Source: CAZMYO01 sp964570525 (lineage in GTDB: Bacteria > Patescibacteriota > Patescibacteriia > Magasanikbacterales > GWA2-37-8). From it: a DNA stretch of 35,741 nt. A model generated the notes under the pieces. That model ran no database searches. It was not told the origin of the DNA and was given only the letters and a program-made list of their open reading frames with translations. Positions 23,449 to 30,990 of the stretch are shown here, piece after piece. Each line of letters begins with the position of its first letter. Positions within the stretch are counted from its first letter, which is position 1. The translations under genes were made by a program, and so were the position numbers. Location of the stretch: the NCBI GenBank assembly GCA_964570525.1, contig CAZMYO010000009.1, positions 1 to 35,741 of the forward strand, given 5' to 3'.

Positions 23449-23946
23449 TTACCATGCCTTACCTTTACGGCAACTCAAAGTAAAGTGGGCGCCGTCGGGG
23501 CTGCAGGTGAAAGAGGATGCGGTAGCGAGGTCTGGGGGTAGTGGGCATGAGAAGGCCCCCTTACAGATGATGTAGCACTTCCCGCCCCAGCTGTCGAGAA
23601 TAAAGTCGCAGGAGAATTCAGGAGCATCGGGACCGTGGCAGTACCAAAGCTTCAGAAAGCTGTCGTCGGCCTTGATCGGCGCGCACAGGCTGGCCGTGGT
23701 GGTCATGTCCGGCGTCGGCGTCAGGTCGACGGCCGTCAGGTCGGCCTGGGAGTTGCCGCCGTCCACATTGGACGGCACGCAGTTGCCCGCGTTGTCCATC
23801 TTCTGCCCCAGGGGGCAGGGGTCGCCGCCGTCGTCCATGGGCTGGGCGGGACCGCAACCGGGGAGGCAAAAGGCGTAGAGCACGAGGCCGGCGAAGCCGA
23901 CGTACACGATGGCGCTGATCAGATCCTTGGCGATGCGCTTGAGCAT
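23449..23946 (-). CDS. Cysteine-rich lipoprotein, paralogue of the 24064 gene
   Basis: A 165-residue exported lipoprotein of unknown function. A long N-terminal hydrophobic signal ends in a lipobox LPGC near residue 30. A low-complexity linker follows (GGNSQADLTAVDLTPTPDMT), of the 'PDL/DLT' type common in myxobacterial lipoproteins. The C-terminal domain has Cys spacing C-x14-C-x9-C-x10-CYIIC, matching the 24064 product. AGAAGGAG lies a few bases before ATG, and an excellent promoter (TTGACA-17-TATCAT) lies upstream. The DNA is visibly GC-richer than the neighbouring secretion genes, which suggests transfer. It lies against the direction of the flanking operon. Confidence 0.75.
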   Translation of the reverse strand: MLKRIAKDLISAIVYVGFAGLVLYAFCLPGCGPAQPMDDGGDPCPLGQKMDNAGNCVPSNVDGGNSQADLTAVDLTPTPDMTTTASLCAPIKADDSFLKLWYCHGPDAPEFSCDFILDSWGGKCYIICKGAFSCPLPPDLATASSFTCSPDGAHFTLSCRKGKAW

Positions 23947-23970
23947 TTTTTGGCTCCTTCTGTTGTTTTG

Positions 23971-24015
23971 TTAGCCTGCAGTGGCTAAATAAGGCAAAAT
24001 TACCCTATTTAGCCA
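23971..24015 (-). promoter_or_regulatory. Leader with competing inverted repeats
   Basis: Reading the minus strand: TGGCTAAATA, 14 bases, TATTTAGCCA, then five bases later GGCTAA. The first two segments form a 10-bp perfect stem. The third can also pair with the second, so two mutually exclusive hairpins are possible between the promoter and the ribosome binding site of the 23449 gene. It could be a regulatory leader or a dimeric operator. Confidence 0.5.
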
Positions 24016-24038
24016 GCTATGTAACAGAACAATAAATA

Positions 24039-24067
24039 ATGATACCACGTTTTGGGGGTTTTGTCAA
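24039..24067 (-). promoter_or_regulatory. Promoter for the 23449 lipoprotein
   Basis: Minus strand: TTGACA (24067-24062), a 17-bp spacer, TATCAT (24044-24039). The TGA stop of the upstream lipoprotein gene is embedded in the TTGACA box. Confidence 0.75.
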
Positions 24068-24456
24068 GCGCCCCCATCTGTCCCCTGAATTTCACAGATT
24101 ACCATTCCGCCGGTAGAAATTGGGAAGATCAGCCTGATTGGTTTGCCGAGGGCGTCGGTAATTATCTCTACTTTCTGGAAAGGTTTGATGACGGTCGGGC
24201 AGCTGATCGAGCAGGTCCGGCCGAATTCAAAGTAGGTAATTTCTGGCTCGCAAGATCTAGTGCCGACAATCGTGTCGCACCACCAGCGCGTATTTTTGAA
24301 TAGCAGTTCTATTTCCGCGCAACGGGCAGACCAATCAGTCAAGTCGGCCGGCGGGGCAAGGTCGTAAGCCGGTGGTGGCGGCGGGCCGTGGTTACAGCCG
24401 GGCGACAAGAAGAAAAGTATCAAAAAAGCGTTGATCCCAAGCGGTATTCTCTGCAT
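24064..24456 (-). CDS. Cysteine-rich lipoprotein, paralogue of the 23449 gene
   Basis: A 130-residue exported lipoprotein. The signal sequence ends in SPGC near residue 21, followed by a Pro-rich linker (PPPPPAYDLAPPADLTDW). The folded part has Cys spacing C-x13-C-x8-C-x12-CSISC plus a late ICEIQG, paralleling the 23449 product (both keep 'CA.I', a W/Y-rich position before the second Cys, 'SC[DE]' and a C-x3-C pair). The start has AGGAG 9 bases upstream; no convincing promoter was found. Its stop overlaps the next gene's -35. Function unknown; a secreted disulfide-bonded domain is likely. Confidence 0.7.
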   Translation of the reverse strand: MQRIPLGINAFLILFFLSPGCNHGPPPPPAYDLAPPADLTDWSARCAEIELLFKNTRWWCDTIVGTRSCEPEITYFEFGRTCSISCPTVIKPFQKVEIITDALGKPIRLIFPISTGGMVICEIQGTDGGA

Positions 24457-24553
24457 TGTCTAGAACTCCTATCTTGCTTCTGGAGCCATACTGACATATT
24501 TTTAGATGATTAGCAAGTGTGTGCAAGTAATTGTCGTGTATAATTCCCCCAAA

Positions 24554-24575
24554 CTAAAAAAGCGCCCGCGCGCTT
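24554..24575 (-). terminator. Terminator of the 24598 gene
   Basis: Minus strand: AAGCGC, loop GCGG, GCGCTT, then a run of six T. It lies about 22 bases after the stop of the 24598-24885 gene. Confidence 0.75.
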
Positions 24576-24597
24576 CTTTGTAATTACTTTTGTTTTT

Positions 24598-24885
24598 TCA
24601 TTTCACCGGCGGCGTAATTGGTCTTGATGGCAGGGCGACGGTCGGCGGTTTTCCGGGCGCTTTTTTTAGTAACTGGCTGGCTAACTGGTTGGCGCTGCCA
24701 AAAATTATTCGTTCTTCTTTCTTGACACTGCCATGGACTTTGTCGGTGACCGCGTGAATGCTGTAGACATCTTTGCCGTGAGTAAGCTGTTGCATACTGC
24801 TGGCGGCATTCGGATTCGTCTCCGGCGTTTTGCCGCGGCCTCCTTTATTGGCATTAAAACGAGAACTAGGCCCGATTATGGTCAT
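24598..24885 (-). CDS. Small hypothetical protein
   Basis: A 95-residue basic, Ser/Pro/Lys-rich protein with no signal sequence, membrane segment or known motif that I can recognise. The middle ('GKDVYSIHAVTDKVHGSVKKEERIIFGSANQLASQLL') looks foldable; both ends look disordered. Support comes from a promoter upstream (TTGACA-18-TACACT) and a well-formed terminator downstream on the same strand. The start codon has no Shine-Dalgarno site, so the exact start is less certain. Confidence 0.5.
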   Translation of the reverse strand: MTIIGPSSRFNANKGGRGKTPETNPNAASSMQQLTHGKDVYSIHAVTDKVHGSVKKEERIIFGSANQLASQLLKKAPGKPPTVALPSRPITPPVK

Positions 24886-24945
24886 ATAGCATGATGTTAA
24901 TCTACTAATATGCGAATGTGAAAGTTATGATTGCTGAATGTATCA

Positions 24946-24975
24946 AGTGTACCGTTCTTAAACTAACTCTGTCAA
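24946..24975 (-). promoter_or_regulatory. Promoter for the 24598 gene
   Basis: Minus strand: TTGACA (24975-24970), an 18-bp spacer, TACACT (24951-24946), about 60 bases before the start codon. Confidence 0.5.
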
Positions 24976-25024
24976 ATTGAGAATGGAAACGCGCCAAAAC
25001 AGTAATGTGGATAAGTAATTGTCG

Positions 25025-25053
25025 TTGTTGCCAGGCTTAAAGTGTGATATAAT
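25025..25053 (+). promoter_or_regulatory. Extended -10 promoter for the VirB6-like gene
   Basis: TGA followed by a perfect TATAAT at 25048-25053, with a weak TTGTTG -35 at 17 bp. It restarts transcription of the secretion region after the minus-strand island. Confidence 0.6.
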
Positions 25054-25093
25054 TATTATGAGCAAAAGGATTTTATGGCCTTAAAGAAAATTC

Positions 25094-27946
25094 ATGCCTA
25101 ACTACTTGCGTAAAAAAATTGCTTCAGTAGTTAATTTTTTGCATTCCCAGCGCCAAGCCGTGTTTCTTGTTGGTATTTTTTCTTTTTTGGGAGTGATATT
25201 TTTATTTGGGTGGTCGCATCCGGCCGCGGCCCAAGTAGAAGAGCTGGCTAAACCGGGTTTTTGGACGGGGTTAATCTCCGGCATACTCCTGTCAATTTCC
25301 AGATTGTTTCTCTCCATCACCCTATTTATCCTCACCTTTGTAATTCAAATTGCCGGGTACAATGGCTATCTCACTTCTTCAGCCGTCAGCGTGGGCTGGG
25401 TGATGGTGCGCGATATTACCAACATGCTTTTTGTGGTGATCCTACTGATTATCGCTTTCGGCACCATCCTCGGCATTGAACAATACGAATGGAAAAAACT
25501 CCTCGGTAAATTTGTTTTGGCCGCGATATTGGTAAACTTCAGTCGTATCATCTGCGGAGTGATTATTGATATCGCGCAAGTAGTGATGGTCACGTTTGTG
25601 AACGGCATTGCCGCTACCGCCGGAGGCAATCTCATCAACGCGTTTAGTTTGGACAAGATTAGAGATCTAAGCACCAACTCCACTCCAACCACCTTTACCG
25701 ACTCCAATTTTTTATTGGCCGCGATTGGCGCGGTGTTTTTCTCGGCTATCGTCATGGCCACCTTGGGGGTATTTATGGTAATGCTGCTCGCGCGCCTGCT
25801 GGTGCTTTGGGTTTTGATTGTTCTGTCGCCTTTGGCTTTTGTATTAAGCGTCATTCCCAACACGCAGAAGTATGCCAGCCAGTGGTGGAGCGAGTTTGGC
25901 AGTAATGTGGTAACCGGCCCGGCGCTTTTGTTTTTTGTCTGGCTGGCTTTTGTCACGGTAGGCAACGGCCGCATCAACGACGAGATCGCTCTCAATTCCA
26001 GCGTGCCCGCCGCGAGTAAAATAGGCGCAGGAGGGCAGGGAACCTCTGAAGCCGAACAAATTAGCGGCGGTCAAAATTCCGGCATTAGCAAGGCTATGGA
26101 ATGGAACAATATGGCGAACTTTGCGATAGCGATTGGCATGCTGATGGTGGGCGCTAAAGTTGCCTCACAGCTCGGCGGCGTCGGCGCGTCCTTGGCGCAG
26201 AAAGCGGTGGATTTTGGCACGAAAGCCGGCATGGCGCTGACTGGCATCACCGCGGCCAGATTTGTGGGAAGGAAAGGGTTAGAGGCGGGGAAAGCGGCGG
26301 GCAAATTTGCGTTGATGAAAGCGCCGATTGTGGGTGGAGAGGCGTGGCAGAGGCGGGGGCGAACCATTGCCGCGATAGGAAAAATTGGTTTGGGAAAAAT
26401 TTCTGAAGTGAGAACCAAGGGGGCCAAGTATTTTGAGAAAAGTGGCAAAAGGGTTACCGAGCTGAAGGCTCAACGCAGGGAAGGAAAAATTTCCGAGGCA
26501 GAATTTAAAGCAACCATGAAAAAAGAAAAGCTGGGTGGCGTTGGGGGGGTAGTAGAGAGGTTCGCGGCCGGTCGTGTCGCGTCTCTCATAGAGACAGGGG
26601 GTCGCAAGAATAAACGCGTGGAAGACTGGGAAAAGGCGGCCGAAAGTGAAAAGAAGATAGTAGAAGAAAGCTATGGCACTAGCGCTGGTTTGGCGGGAAG
26701 AAAAAAAACAGAACTCGGTAAAAAAGCGGAACAAGTTGAAGAATTGGCCAAAGTTAAAAAGGAAGAGAAACACGCGCAACAAGAAGCCATACTTCTAGAG
26801 ACAGATCCGGAATTCAAAAAGAGAGCGGAAACAATATATAAGACAAAGGCGAGAGGCGAAGTACGGCAAGTAGAAATGACCAGGGCAAAAGAAGTTGCCG
26901 TGGCCGAAGCGCGTGATGAGCAAATTGCAGAAAAATCCGGGGGAAGGGTCCGGGGTAATTATGTCGATGCCGTAAGGGCCAAGCATACCAAGGAAGATGT
27001 GGATAGAGAATCGGTCGCGAGCTATGATAAGGCCATGATCAGAGTAGATACAATAAACGCGGCAATTAAAGATTTAAGCGACAAAGGCGCTCGGACGGAG
27101 GCGGAAGATAGACAATTGGAAGATTTGCAAAAAACATTGGCCAATGCTTCTTTGGCGAATGTTAGTCGAGGCAAAATATTTGGTGAAGGCGCTTTAGATA
27201 GAACCTTGGAGAAAGTCGGAAGGCACGATGTGGGTCAGGATTTGACCAACGAAAACCTCTTGGCGCAACAGGCCAATATCCTGACGGCGCATTCGGGTAA
27301 AGCTGTGGGAGCCTCCGCTCCCGAGATAGATAAAGCTTTGAAGGAAATGGAGACGACAAGGGGCTCGGCTTTTTTGGAGCAGATGGTAGACAAATTAAAC
27401 ACGATGGCGGAAGATGGCGCGGCGGGCTATGCCGGCAATTTTAAGTTGGATCCCAAAACACTTAAAGTGCGTAGAACGCAATTTTTTCAGGAAGATAAAG
27501 AGGGAAAGATCGTACCGGACAATAATGGGCAGCCCAAACCAAATGAAGACGAGAAAAAATATATACAGGGGAAAAGAGATTGGGCGGTATCACAATCAAA
27601 ATTTGGCAAACTTGGATTTGAGGGGGCGGTAGATAATAAAGGTGGAAAGTGTATGATTCAATCGGCCAAAGCGCTGGAAAATGTGTCGAAGATGTTTGCC
27701 GGTCTAACTTTGCAAAGCGTTAATCGGGTTGATAATAACGCGATAAAGACCATGGCCGAAGCCATGAGAAACGGATCAAAGAGCGATGATATTGTGAATG
27801 CTTTGGCAAAAACATCAGATGCTGGTGGTGTGAAGGCGTTGTTGAAACGGATTCGGGAAGAGTTGACAGATCGTCCTGATATTATTGTGAATGACCCCCC
27901 AAACCCCAAACAGACCAAAACCAGCAACCCCCCCACAACCCCTTAG
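25094..27946 (+). CDS. VirB6/TrbL-like type IV secretion membrane protein
   Basis: A 950-residue protein in two parts. Residues 1-400 hold an N-terminal hydrophobic segment ending near 'PAAAQ' and about six further membrane helices (e.g. 'GLISGILLSISRLFLSITLFILTFVIQ', 'LLARLLVLWVLIVLSPLAFVL'), with 'WWSEFGSNVVTGPALLFFVWLAF', a pattern of the polytopic VirB6/TrbL channel subunits. From about 400 to 950 it is a soluble, charged, helical cytoplasmic tail rich in Lys/Glu. VirB6 proteins form the inner-membrane part of the translocation pore. Neighbouring PrgI and VirB4-type genes support a type IV secretion role. The start at 25094 lacks a Shine-Dalgarno but gives a coherent signal region. Function of the long tail is unknown. 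Confidence 0.8.
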   Translation: MPNYLRKKIASVVNFLHSQRQAVFLVGIFSFLGVIFLFGWSHPAAAQVEELAKPGFWTGLISGILLSISRLFLSITLFILTFVIQIAGYNGYLTSSAVSVGWVMVRDITNMLFVVILLIIAFGTILGIEQYEWKKLLGKFVLAAILVNFSRIICGVIIDIAQVVMVTFVNGIAATAGGNLINAFSLDKIRDLSTNSTPTTFTDSNFLLAAIGAVFFSAIVMATLGVFMVMLLARLLVLWVLIVLSPLAFVLSVIPNTQKYASQWWSEFGSNVVTGPALLFFVWLAFVTVGNGRINDEIALNSSVPAASKIGAGGQGTSEAEQISGGQNSGISKAMEWNNMANFAIAIGMLMVGAKVASQLGGVGASLAQKAVDFGTKAGMALTGITAARFVGRKGLEAGKAAGKFALMKAPIVGGEAWQRRGRTIAAIGKIGLGKISEVRTKGAKYFEKSGKRVTELKAQRREGKISEAEFKATMKKEKLGGVGGVVERFAAGRVASLIETGGRKNKRVEDWEKAAESEKKIVEESYGTSAGLAGRKKTELGKKAEQVEELAKVKKEEKHAQQEAILLETDPEFKKRAETIYKTKARGEVRQVEMTRAKEVAVAEARDEQIAEKSGGRVRGNYVDAVRAKHTKEDVDRESVASYDKAMIRVDTINAAIKDLSDKGARTEAEDRQLEDLQKTLANASLANVSRGKIFGEGALDRTLEKVGRHDVGQDLTNENLLAQQANILTAHSGKAVGASAPEIDKALKEMETTRGSAFLEQMVDKLNTMAEDGAAGYAGNFKLDPKTLKVRRTQFFQEDKEGKIVPDNNGQPKPNEDEKKYIQGKRDWAVSQSKFGKLGFEGAVDNKGGKCMIQSAKALENVSKMFAGLTLQSVNRVDNNAIKTMAEAMRNGSKSDDIVNALAKTSDAGGVKALLKRIREELTDRPDIIVNDPPNPKQTKTSNPPTTP

Positions 27947-27985
27947 ACAAAAGGAGTTTGGAGCATAACAATCGTAAGGTAATAT

Positions 27986-29305
27986 ATGCCAAGTGATTTT
28001 CTAAATTTTTTAAAACCAAACGCACCTCTTTCACCGGTTGAGCTGGAACGGAAGGAAGAGGAATTTTGGCATTTTGACATTCCTGCAAAAGAGGAGGTTT
28101 GGTCGGCGATGAATACTTATTTTAGCCAAGCCTCCCCGAGAGAAGATAGGAATTTTTGGTTTAGTTACTGGCGGTGGTTCACCGATGTATCCTGGAAATT
28201 TTTTCTAAATCGGGAACGTCAATTTGTGATTGAAATAGCTATGGGAAGACAAGTCCCGCCAGCAATCTTGCTGGATTTTGATATTTGGATTGAGCTGATA
28301 AAATATCTCGCTATGCGTACGGTGGATGACACCGATATGCAAAGCTTATATTCTAAAATGAAAAGCGCCTTTCTGGAATCCGAAGCTATTATGGGCATGT
28401 GGCAGGGAAAAGAGGTGATGGTGAAGGAGGCGGTGGAGGAAGTAAGGTTCATTAATCGGCCGGGAAACACCTCGCTAGAAGCCGCTGAGTTTACCAGTAA
28501 AATAAAAAATATTCTCTACCCCAAAGGCGACCCACAAGTTGAAAAATATTTTTTTGCCGACCCCGATGTGGCGGTAGATCGCTTTATCGGTCTCATTAAC
28601 TTCTTTTTAGGCATTAAGCCGGAAAACATTCAATATATTGTTGACGCATACATACACCCCGATCGCGGAGCAACCTCGGAGGGTGCCGGCGCTGGCGTAA
28701 CAGCTACCACATCGCCCGCTCCTCAACCAGCCGTCCCGGCCGTCAAGCCACAGTTGACTCCCGTTCCGCCAGTTGCAGAAACCAAAAAAGAGCCGGTCGT
28801 CGAAAAATCGGCCGCTCCAGCTGTTAAACTATTGTCAGTCCCCACGTCGAAAATTTCTTTGCCAGCTCCAGCCGCAGCTCCCAAGCCCGCTACTCCAGCT
28901 TTGCCACCTACCCCTAAGCCCTCATCTCTGCCAGCTCCGGTCGCCAGTTCCAAAGAGATATTAAGCGTCCCCAAAAAAGAATTGCCCAAACCAAAGCCGG
29001 ACCTGTCCGCCGAAGATCGCTTTAGGCGACCGGAGGTGGAAGAGAAAAAAAATATTGTTGAAGCACGGGGGATTGCCGCGTCGGTCGCTCCGCTCCATCC
29101 TCGCAATGACAACAGTAAACCTTCCCCCCAGCAAATTAAAACGCAGGTGGAAATGAGATTCAAAAGAGAGGAAGACGGCCAATTTGAAAATGTTGAGGAT
29201 GTGCTAATTTTGTTAGATAATTTGGCCAAGCAACACAACGACCCCAAGATCGCGGAGATGTTGTATTTTGATGAAGCCGAAGGTAAATTTAAGTGGATTA
29301 TTTGA
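27986..29305 (+). CDS. Uncharacterised secretion-region protein with Pro/Ala linker
   Basis: A 439-residue protein that I do not recognise. Residues 1-225 form a globular helical domain rich in Trp/Phe ('NFWFSYWRWFTDVSWKFFLNRERQF'), 225-340 is a Pro/Ala/Lys linker, and 385-439 is a small C-terminal domain ('EDGQFENVEDVLILLDNLAKQHNDPKIAEMLYFDE'). No signal peptide or membrane helix, so it is probably cytoplasmic and may bind the secretion machinery. Part of the linker (about residues 361-375) is encoded by a partial TGTCATTGCGAG-type element at 29066-29111. It lies 40 bases after the VirB6-like gene and 1 base before the next. Confidence 0.7.
   Translation: MPSDFLNFLKPNAPLSPVELERKEEEFWHFDIPAKEEVWSAMNTYFSQASPREDRNFWFSYWRWFTDVSWKFFLNRERQFVIEIAMGRQVPPAILLDFDIWIELIKYLAMRTVDDTDMQSLYSKMKSAFLESEAIMGMWQGKEVMVKEAVEEVRFINRPGNTSLEAAEFTSKIKNILYPKGDPQVEKYFFADPDVAVDRFIGLINFFLGIKPENIQYIVDAYIHPDRGATSEGAGAGVTATTSPAPQPAVPAVKPQLTPVPPVAETKKEPVVEKSAAPAVKLLSVPTSKISLPAPAAAPKPATPALPPTPKPSSLPAPVASSKEILSVPKKELPKPKPDLSAEDRFRRPEVEEKKNIVEARGIAASVAPLHPRNDNSKPSPQQIKTQVEMRFKREEDGQFENVEDVLILLDNLAKQHNDPKIAEMLYFDEAEGKFKWII
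29066..29111. repeat. Partial palindromic element in the 27986 gene
   Basis: It ends TCCTCGCAATGACA, the right terminus of the TGTCATTGCGAG family, preceded by GGGGGATTGCCGCGTCGGTC. It encodes RGIAASVAPLHPRND. Confidence 0.75.
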
Positions 29306-29306
29306 T

Positions 29307-30536
29307 ATGAGCGACGATAAAACACAACCAATGATCACGGTTAAGAAATCTGATGGAACAACCATCAAGATGTCTCTTGCCGAATTCAAAAAAATGTCCG
29401 CCGCCGTCAAAGGCGGGCAGGCAAGCGGATCCGCCTTGGGTGGAAAAGCCGATCCAGTGGTTAGTGTTGCTCCAAAGGCTGCTGTAGAGAACAAAGGCGG
29501 GGAGACGTCTGTCATTGCGAGAAGCGAGGAACGAGCGACAAAGCAATCCCCTGGCTTAAGGAGTTCTGATATCAAGGGGATCGCCACGCTCCTCCCTATG
29601 GTCGCTCGCGATGACAATAAAAAAACGCCTCCTCCGAGCTCCGACTTCAAACCCTTGGTAGAAGAAATGCCCCTCACTGTAAATAAAGCCGCGCCGCTCG
29701 CGAGCGCTTCTCGCGCTGATCAGGCGGAAAAAATTATTAAAAAATTAAGTTTTAAAGTGTCTCCGGATAACCAAAATCGTCTGCGGGCAATTATCCAGCT
29801 CCGGCTAAAAGATATTCGCACGGCTGAAGAAACTAAGGAAACTGCCTCGCGCAAAGTGGGTGACGGCGGTTTGGGCGTCACCGAGGTTCAGGCCGTTGAG
29901 CTGGCGCGCCTTTGCGACGAAGAAATTGCCGGCAAAAGCACAGAAAATAAAGATAGTATTTCCGATATTAGAAAATTAAAGGGGGAAGAAACGCCCCGAC
30001 ATGATGTCGGGACGTCTGTACCGGTTGCCAATAAATCGGCCCTCCCGGCAACCACCACGCCATTTAATGCGTTTGTGCATGGAGAAAAGACCACCCCTCC
30101 TTCCCCTCCTCCGAAAGGAGGGGGAAATTCATCGTCTGCTTTCCAGAAAGAAATAGGGACTCCGTTTAAGCTGAACTCTCAATCAGCGGTGAAAGCGACC
30201 ATGCACGATATTATCCCCAAGGCAGTAGAAATGGGGCCGGTGGACGAAATACGCTCTGCCACCCTCACCGATTTTCGCCGTCTGGCGGCGAAGCCCGAAG
30301 AAGCCGCGCATCGTTTCTTCCAAAAGTTTATCAATCTAAAAGAGGAATCAATCCTCCTTTACTTGGAGGCCGCGAGCGCTTGGCGAATGAGTTCGCTCTA
30401 TCTTGAATACATTGGGGCGCTCGGGAGCGCTCTCGCCCGCCAACAAAAATTCGCTCCGCTAATCACAGATAAAAACAGTATTCAACTAAATGAAATCAAG
30501 GCGATTATAGAGATGGATAAGAATTTAAGTTTATAG
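29307..30536 (+). CDS. Uncharacterised secretion-region protein with repeat-derived linkers
   Basis: A 409-residue protein of unknown function. I place the start at ATG 29307 (MSDDKTQPM), 1 base after the previous stop; a start at 29268 would overlap the upstream gene. The N-terminal ~35 residues ('MITVKKSDGTTIKMSLAEFKKM') look like a small beta domain. A helical piece follows about 135-215 ('QAEKIIKKLSFKVSPDNQNRLRAIIQLRLKDI'), and a C-terminal helical domain about 285-409 ('RSATLTDFRRLAAKPEEAAHRFFQKFINLKEESILLYLEAASAW'). Linkers between them are largely made of repeats: 29410-29428, 29510-29616, 29997-30012 and 30110-30122. No membrane segment. PrgI follows after 6 bases. Confidence 0.7.
   Translation: MSDDKTQPMITVKKSDGTTIKMSLAEFKKMSAAVKGGQASGSALGGKADPVVSVAPKAAVENKGGETSVIARSEERATKQSPGLRSSDIKGIATLLPMVARDDNKKTPPPSSDFKPLVEEMPLTVNKAAPLASASRADQAEKIIKKLSFKVSPDNQNRLRAIIQLRLKDIRTAEETKETASRKVGDGGLGVTEVQAVELARLCDEEIAGKSTENKDSISDIRKLKGEETPRHDVGTSVPVANKSALPATTTPFNAFVHGEKTTPPSPPPKGGGNSSSAFQKEIGTPFKLNSQSAVKATMHDIIPKAVEMGPVDEIRSATLTDFRRLAAKPEEAAHRFFQKFINLKEESILLYLEAASAWRMSSLYLEYIGALGSALARQQKFAPLITDKNSIQLNEIKAIIEMDKNLSL
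29410..29428. repeat. Second copy of the 19-bp nusA repeat
   Basis: AAGGCGGGCAGGCAAGCGG, identical to 1195-1213 in nusA. Here it encodes GGQAS, as it does in nusA. Confidence 0.7.
29510..29616. repeat. TGTCATTGCGAG-type palindromic element (107 bp)
   Basis: It begins TGTCATTGCGAGAAGCGAGG and ends GCTCGCGATGACA. It encodes VIARSEERATKQSPGLRSSD and continues to ARDD. The inner AAGCAATCCCCTGG and GGGGATCGCCACG parts match the copy at 5149-5323. Confidence 0.85.
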
Positions 30537-30542
30537 ACTGTT

Positions 30543-30968
30543 GTGAACCAATTTACCGTCCCACAATTTATAGATGTTGAGGATAAAATTTTCGGGCCGA
30601 TTACGACGCGCCAGTTTGTAATTCTGCTCGTCGCCGGTCTCTTAATTTTTGTTTCTTTTAAATTAGCCGACACGGCTTTGTTCATCCTCCTCCTCGCGCT
30701 TATCGGAGGCCTGGCGCTGCTGCTTGCCTTTGTAAAAATAAACGGGCAGTCTTTTCATTATTTTATCTTAAATATTTTTCAAACATTGCGCCGTCCCAGC
30801 CGACGAGTATGGAATAAAGTGTATACAAAAACAGAATTAAATGAATTTATTGCCGCCGGAAAAGTGGCCGAGGTTGAGCAAAAAGCGCCGGTCAAATCGG
30901 CCTCACCCACGCGGATTCGCGATCTGTCGCTCTTGGTGAATACCGGCGGATATTATAAGCCGGAATAA
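30543..30968 (+). CDS. PrgI family protein
   Basis: A 141-residue protein starting at GTG 30543. The N-terminal 'TVPQFIDVEDKIFGPITTRQFVILLVAG' and two close hydrophobic helices (about 24-43 and 46-63) are the PrgI signature. PrgI-type proteins are the small inner-membrane partner encoded just before VirB4 in Gram-positive-like and patescibacterial type IV secretion loci, similar to VirB3. The rest ('YFILNIFQTLRRPSRRVWNKVYTK' and a polar tail) is cytoplasmic. It lies directly upstream of two VirB4-related genes, the expected order. Confidence 0.88.
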   Translation: MNQFTVPQFIDVEDKIFGPITTRQFVILLVAGLLIFVSFKLADTALFILLLALIGGLALLLAFVKINGQSFHYFILNIFQTLRRPSRRVWNKVYTKTELNEFIAAGKVAEVEQKAPVKSASPTRIRDLSLLVNTGGYYKPE

Positions 30969-30990
30969 CACGACTATTTCGTTAAATCAT

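Noticed and set aside
23635..23988. Plus-strand frame opposite the 23449 lipoprotein
   Set aside because: GC-rich DNA gives open antisense frames; the minus strand has the signal peptide, ribosome binding site and promoter.
25058..25084. Eight-codon leader peptide before the VirB6-like gene
   Set aside because: No ribosome binding site or attenuator hairpin; likely chance.
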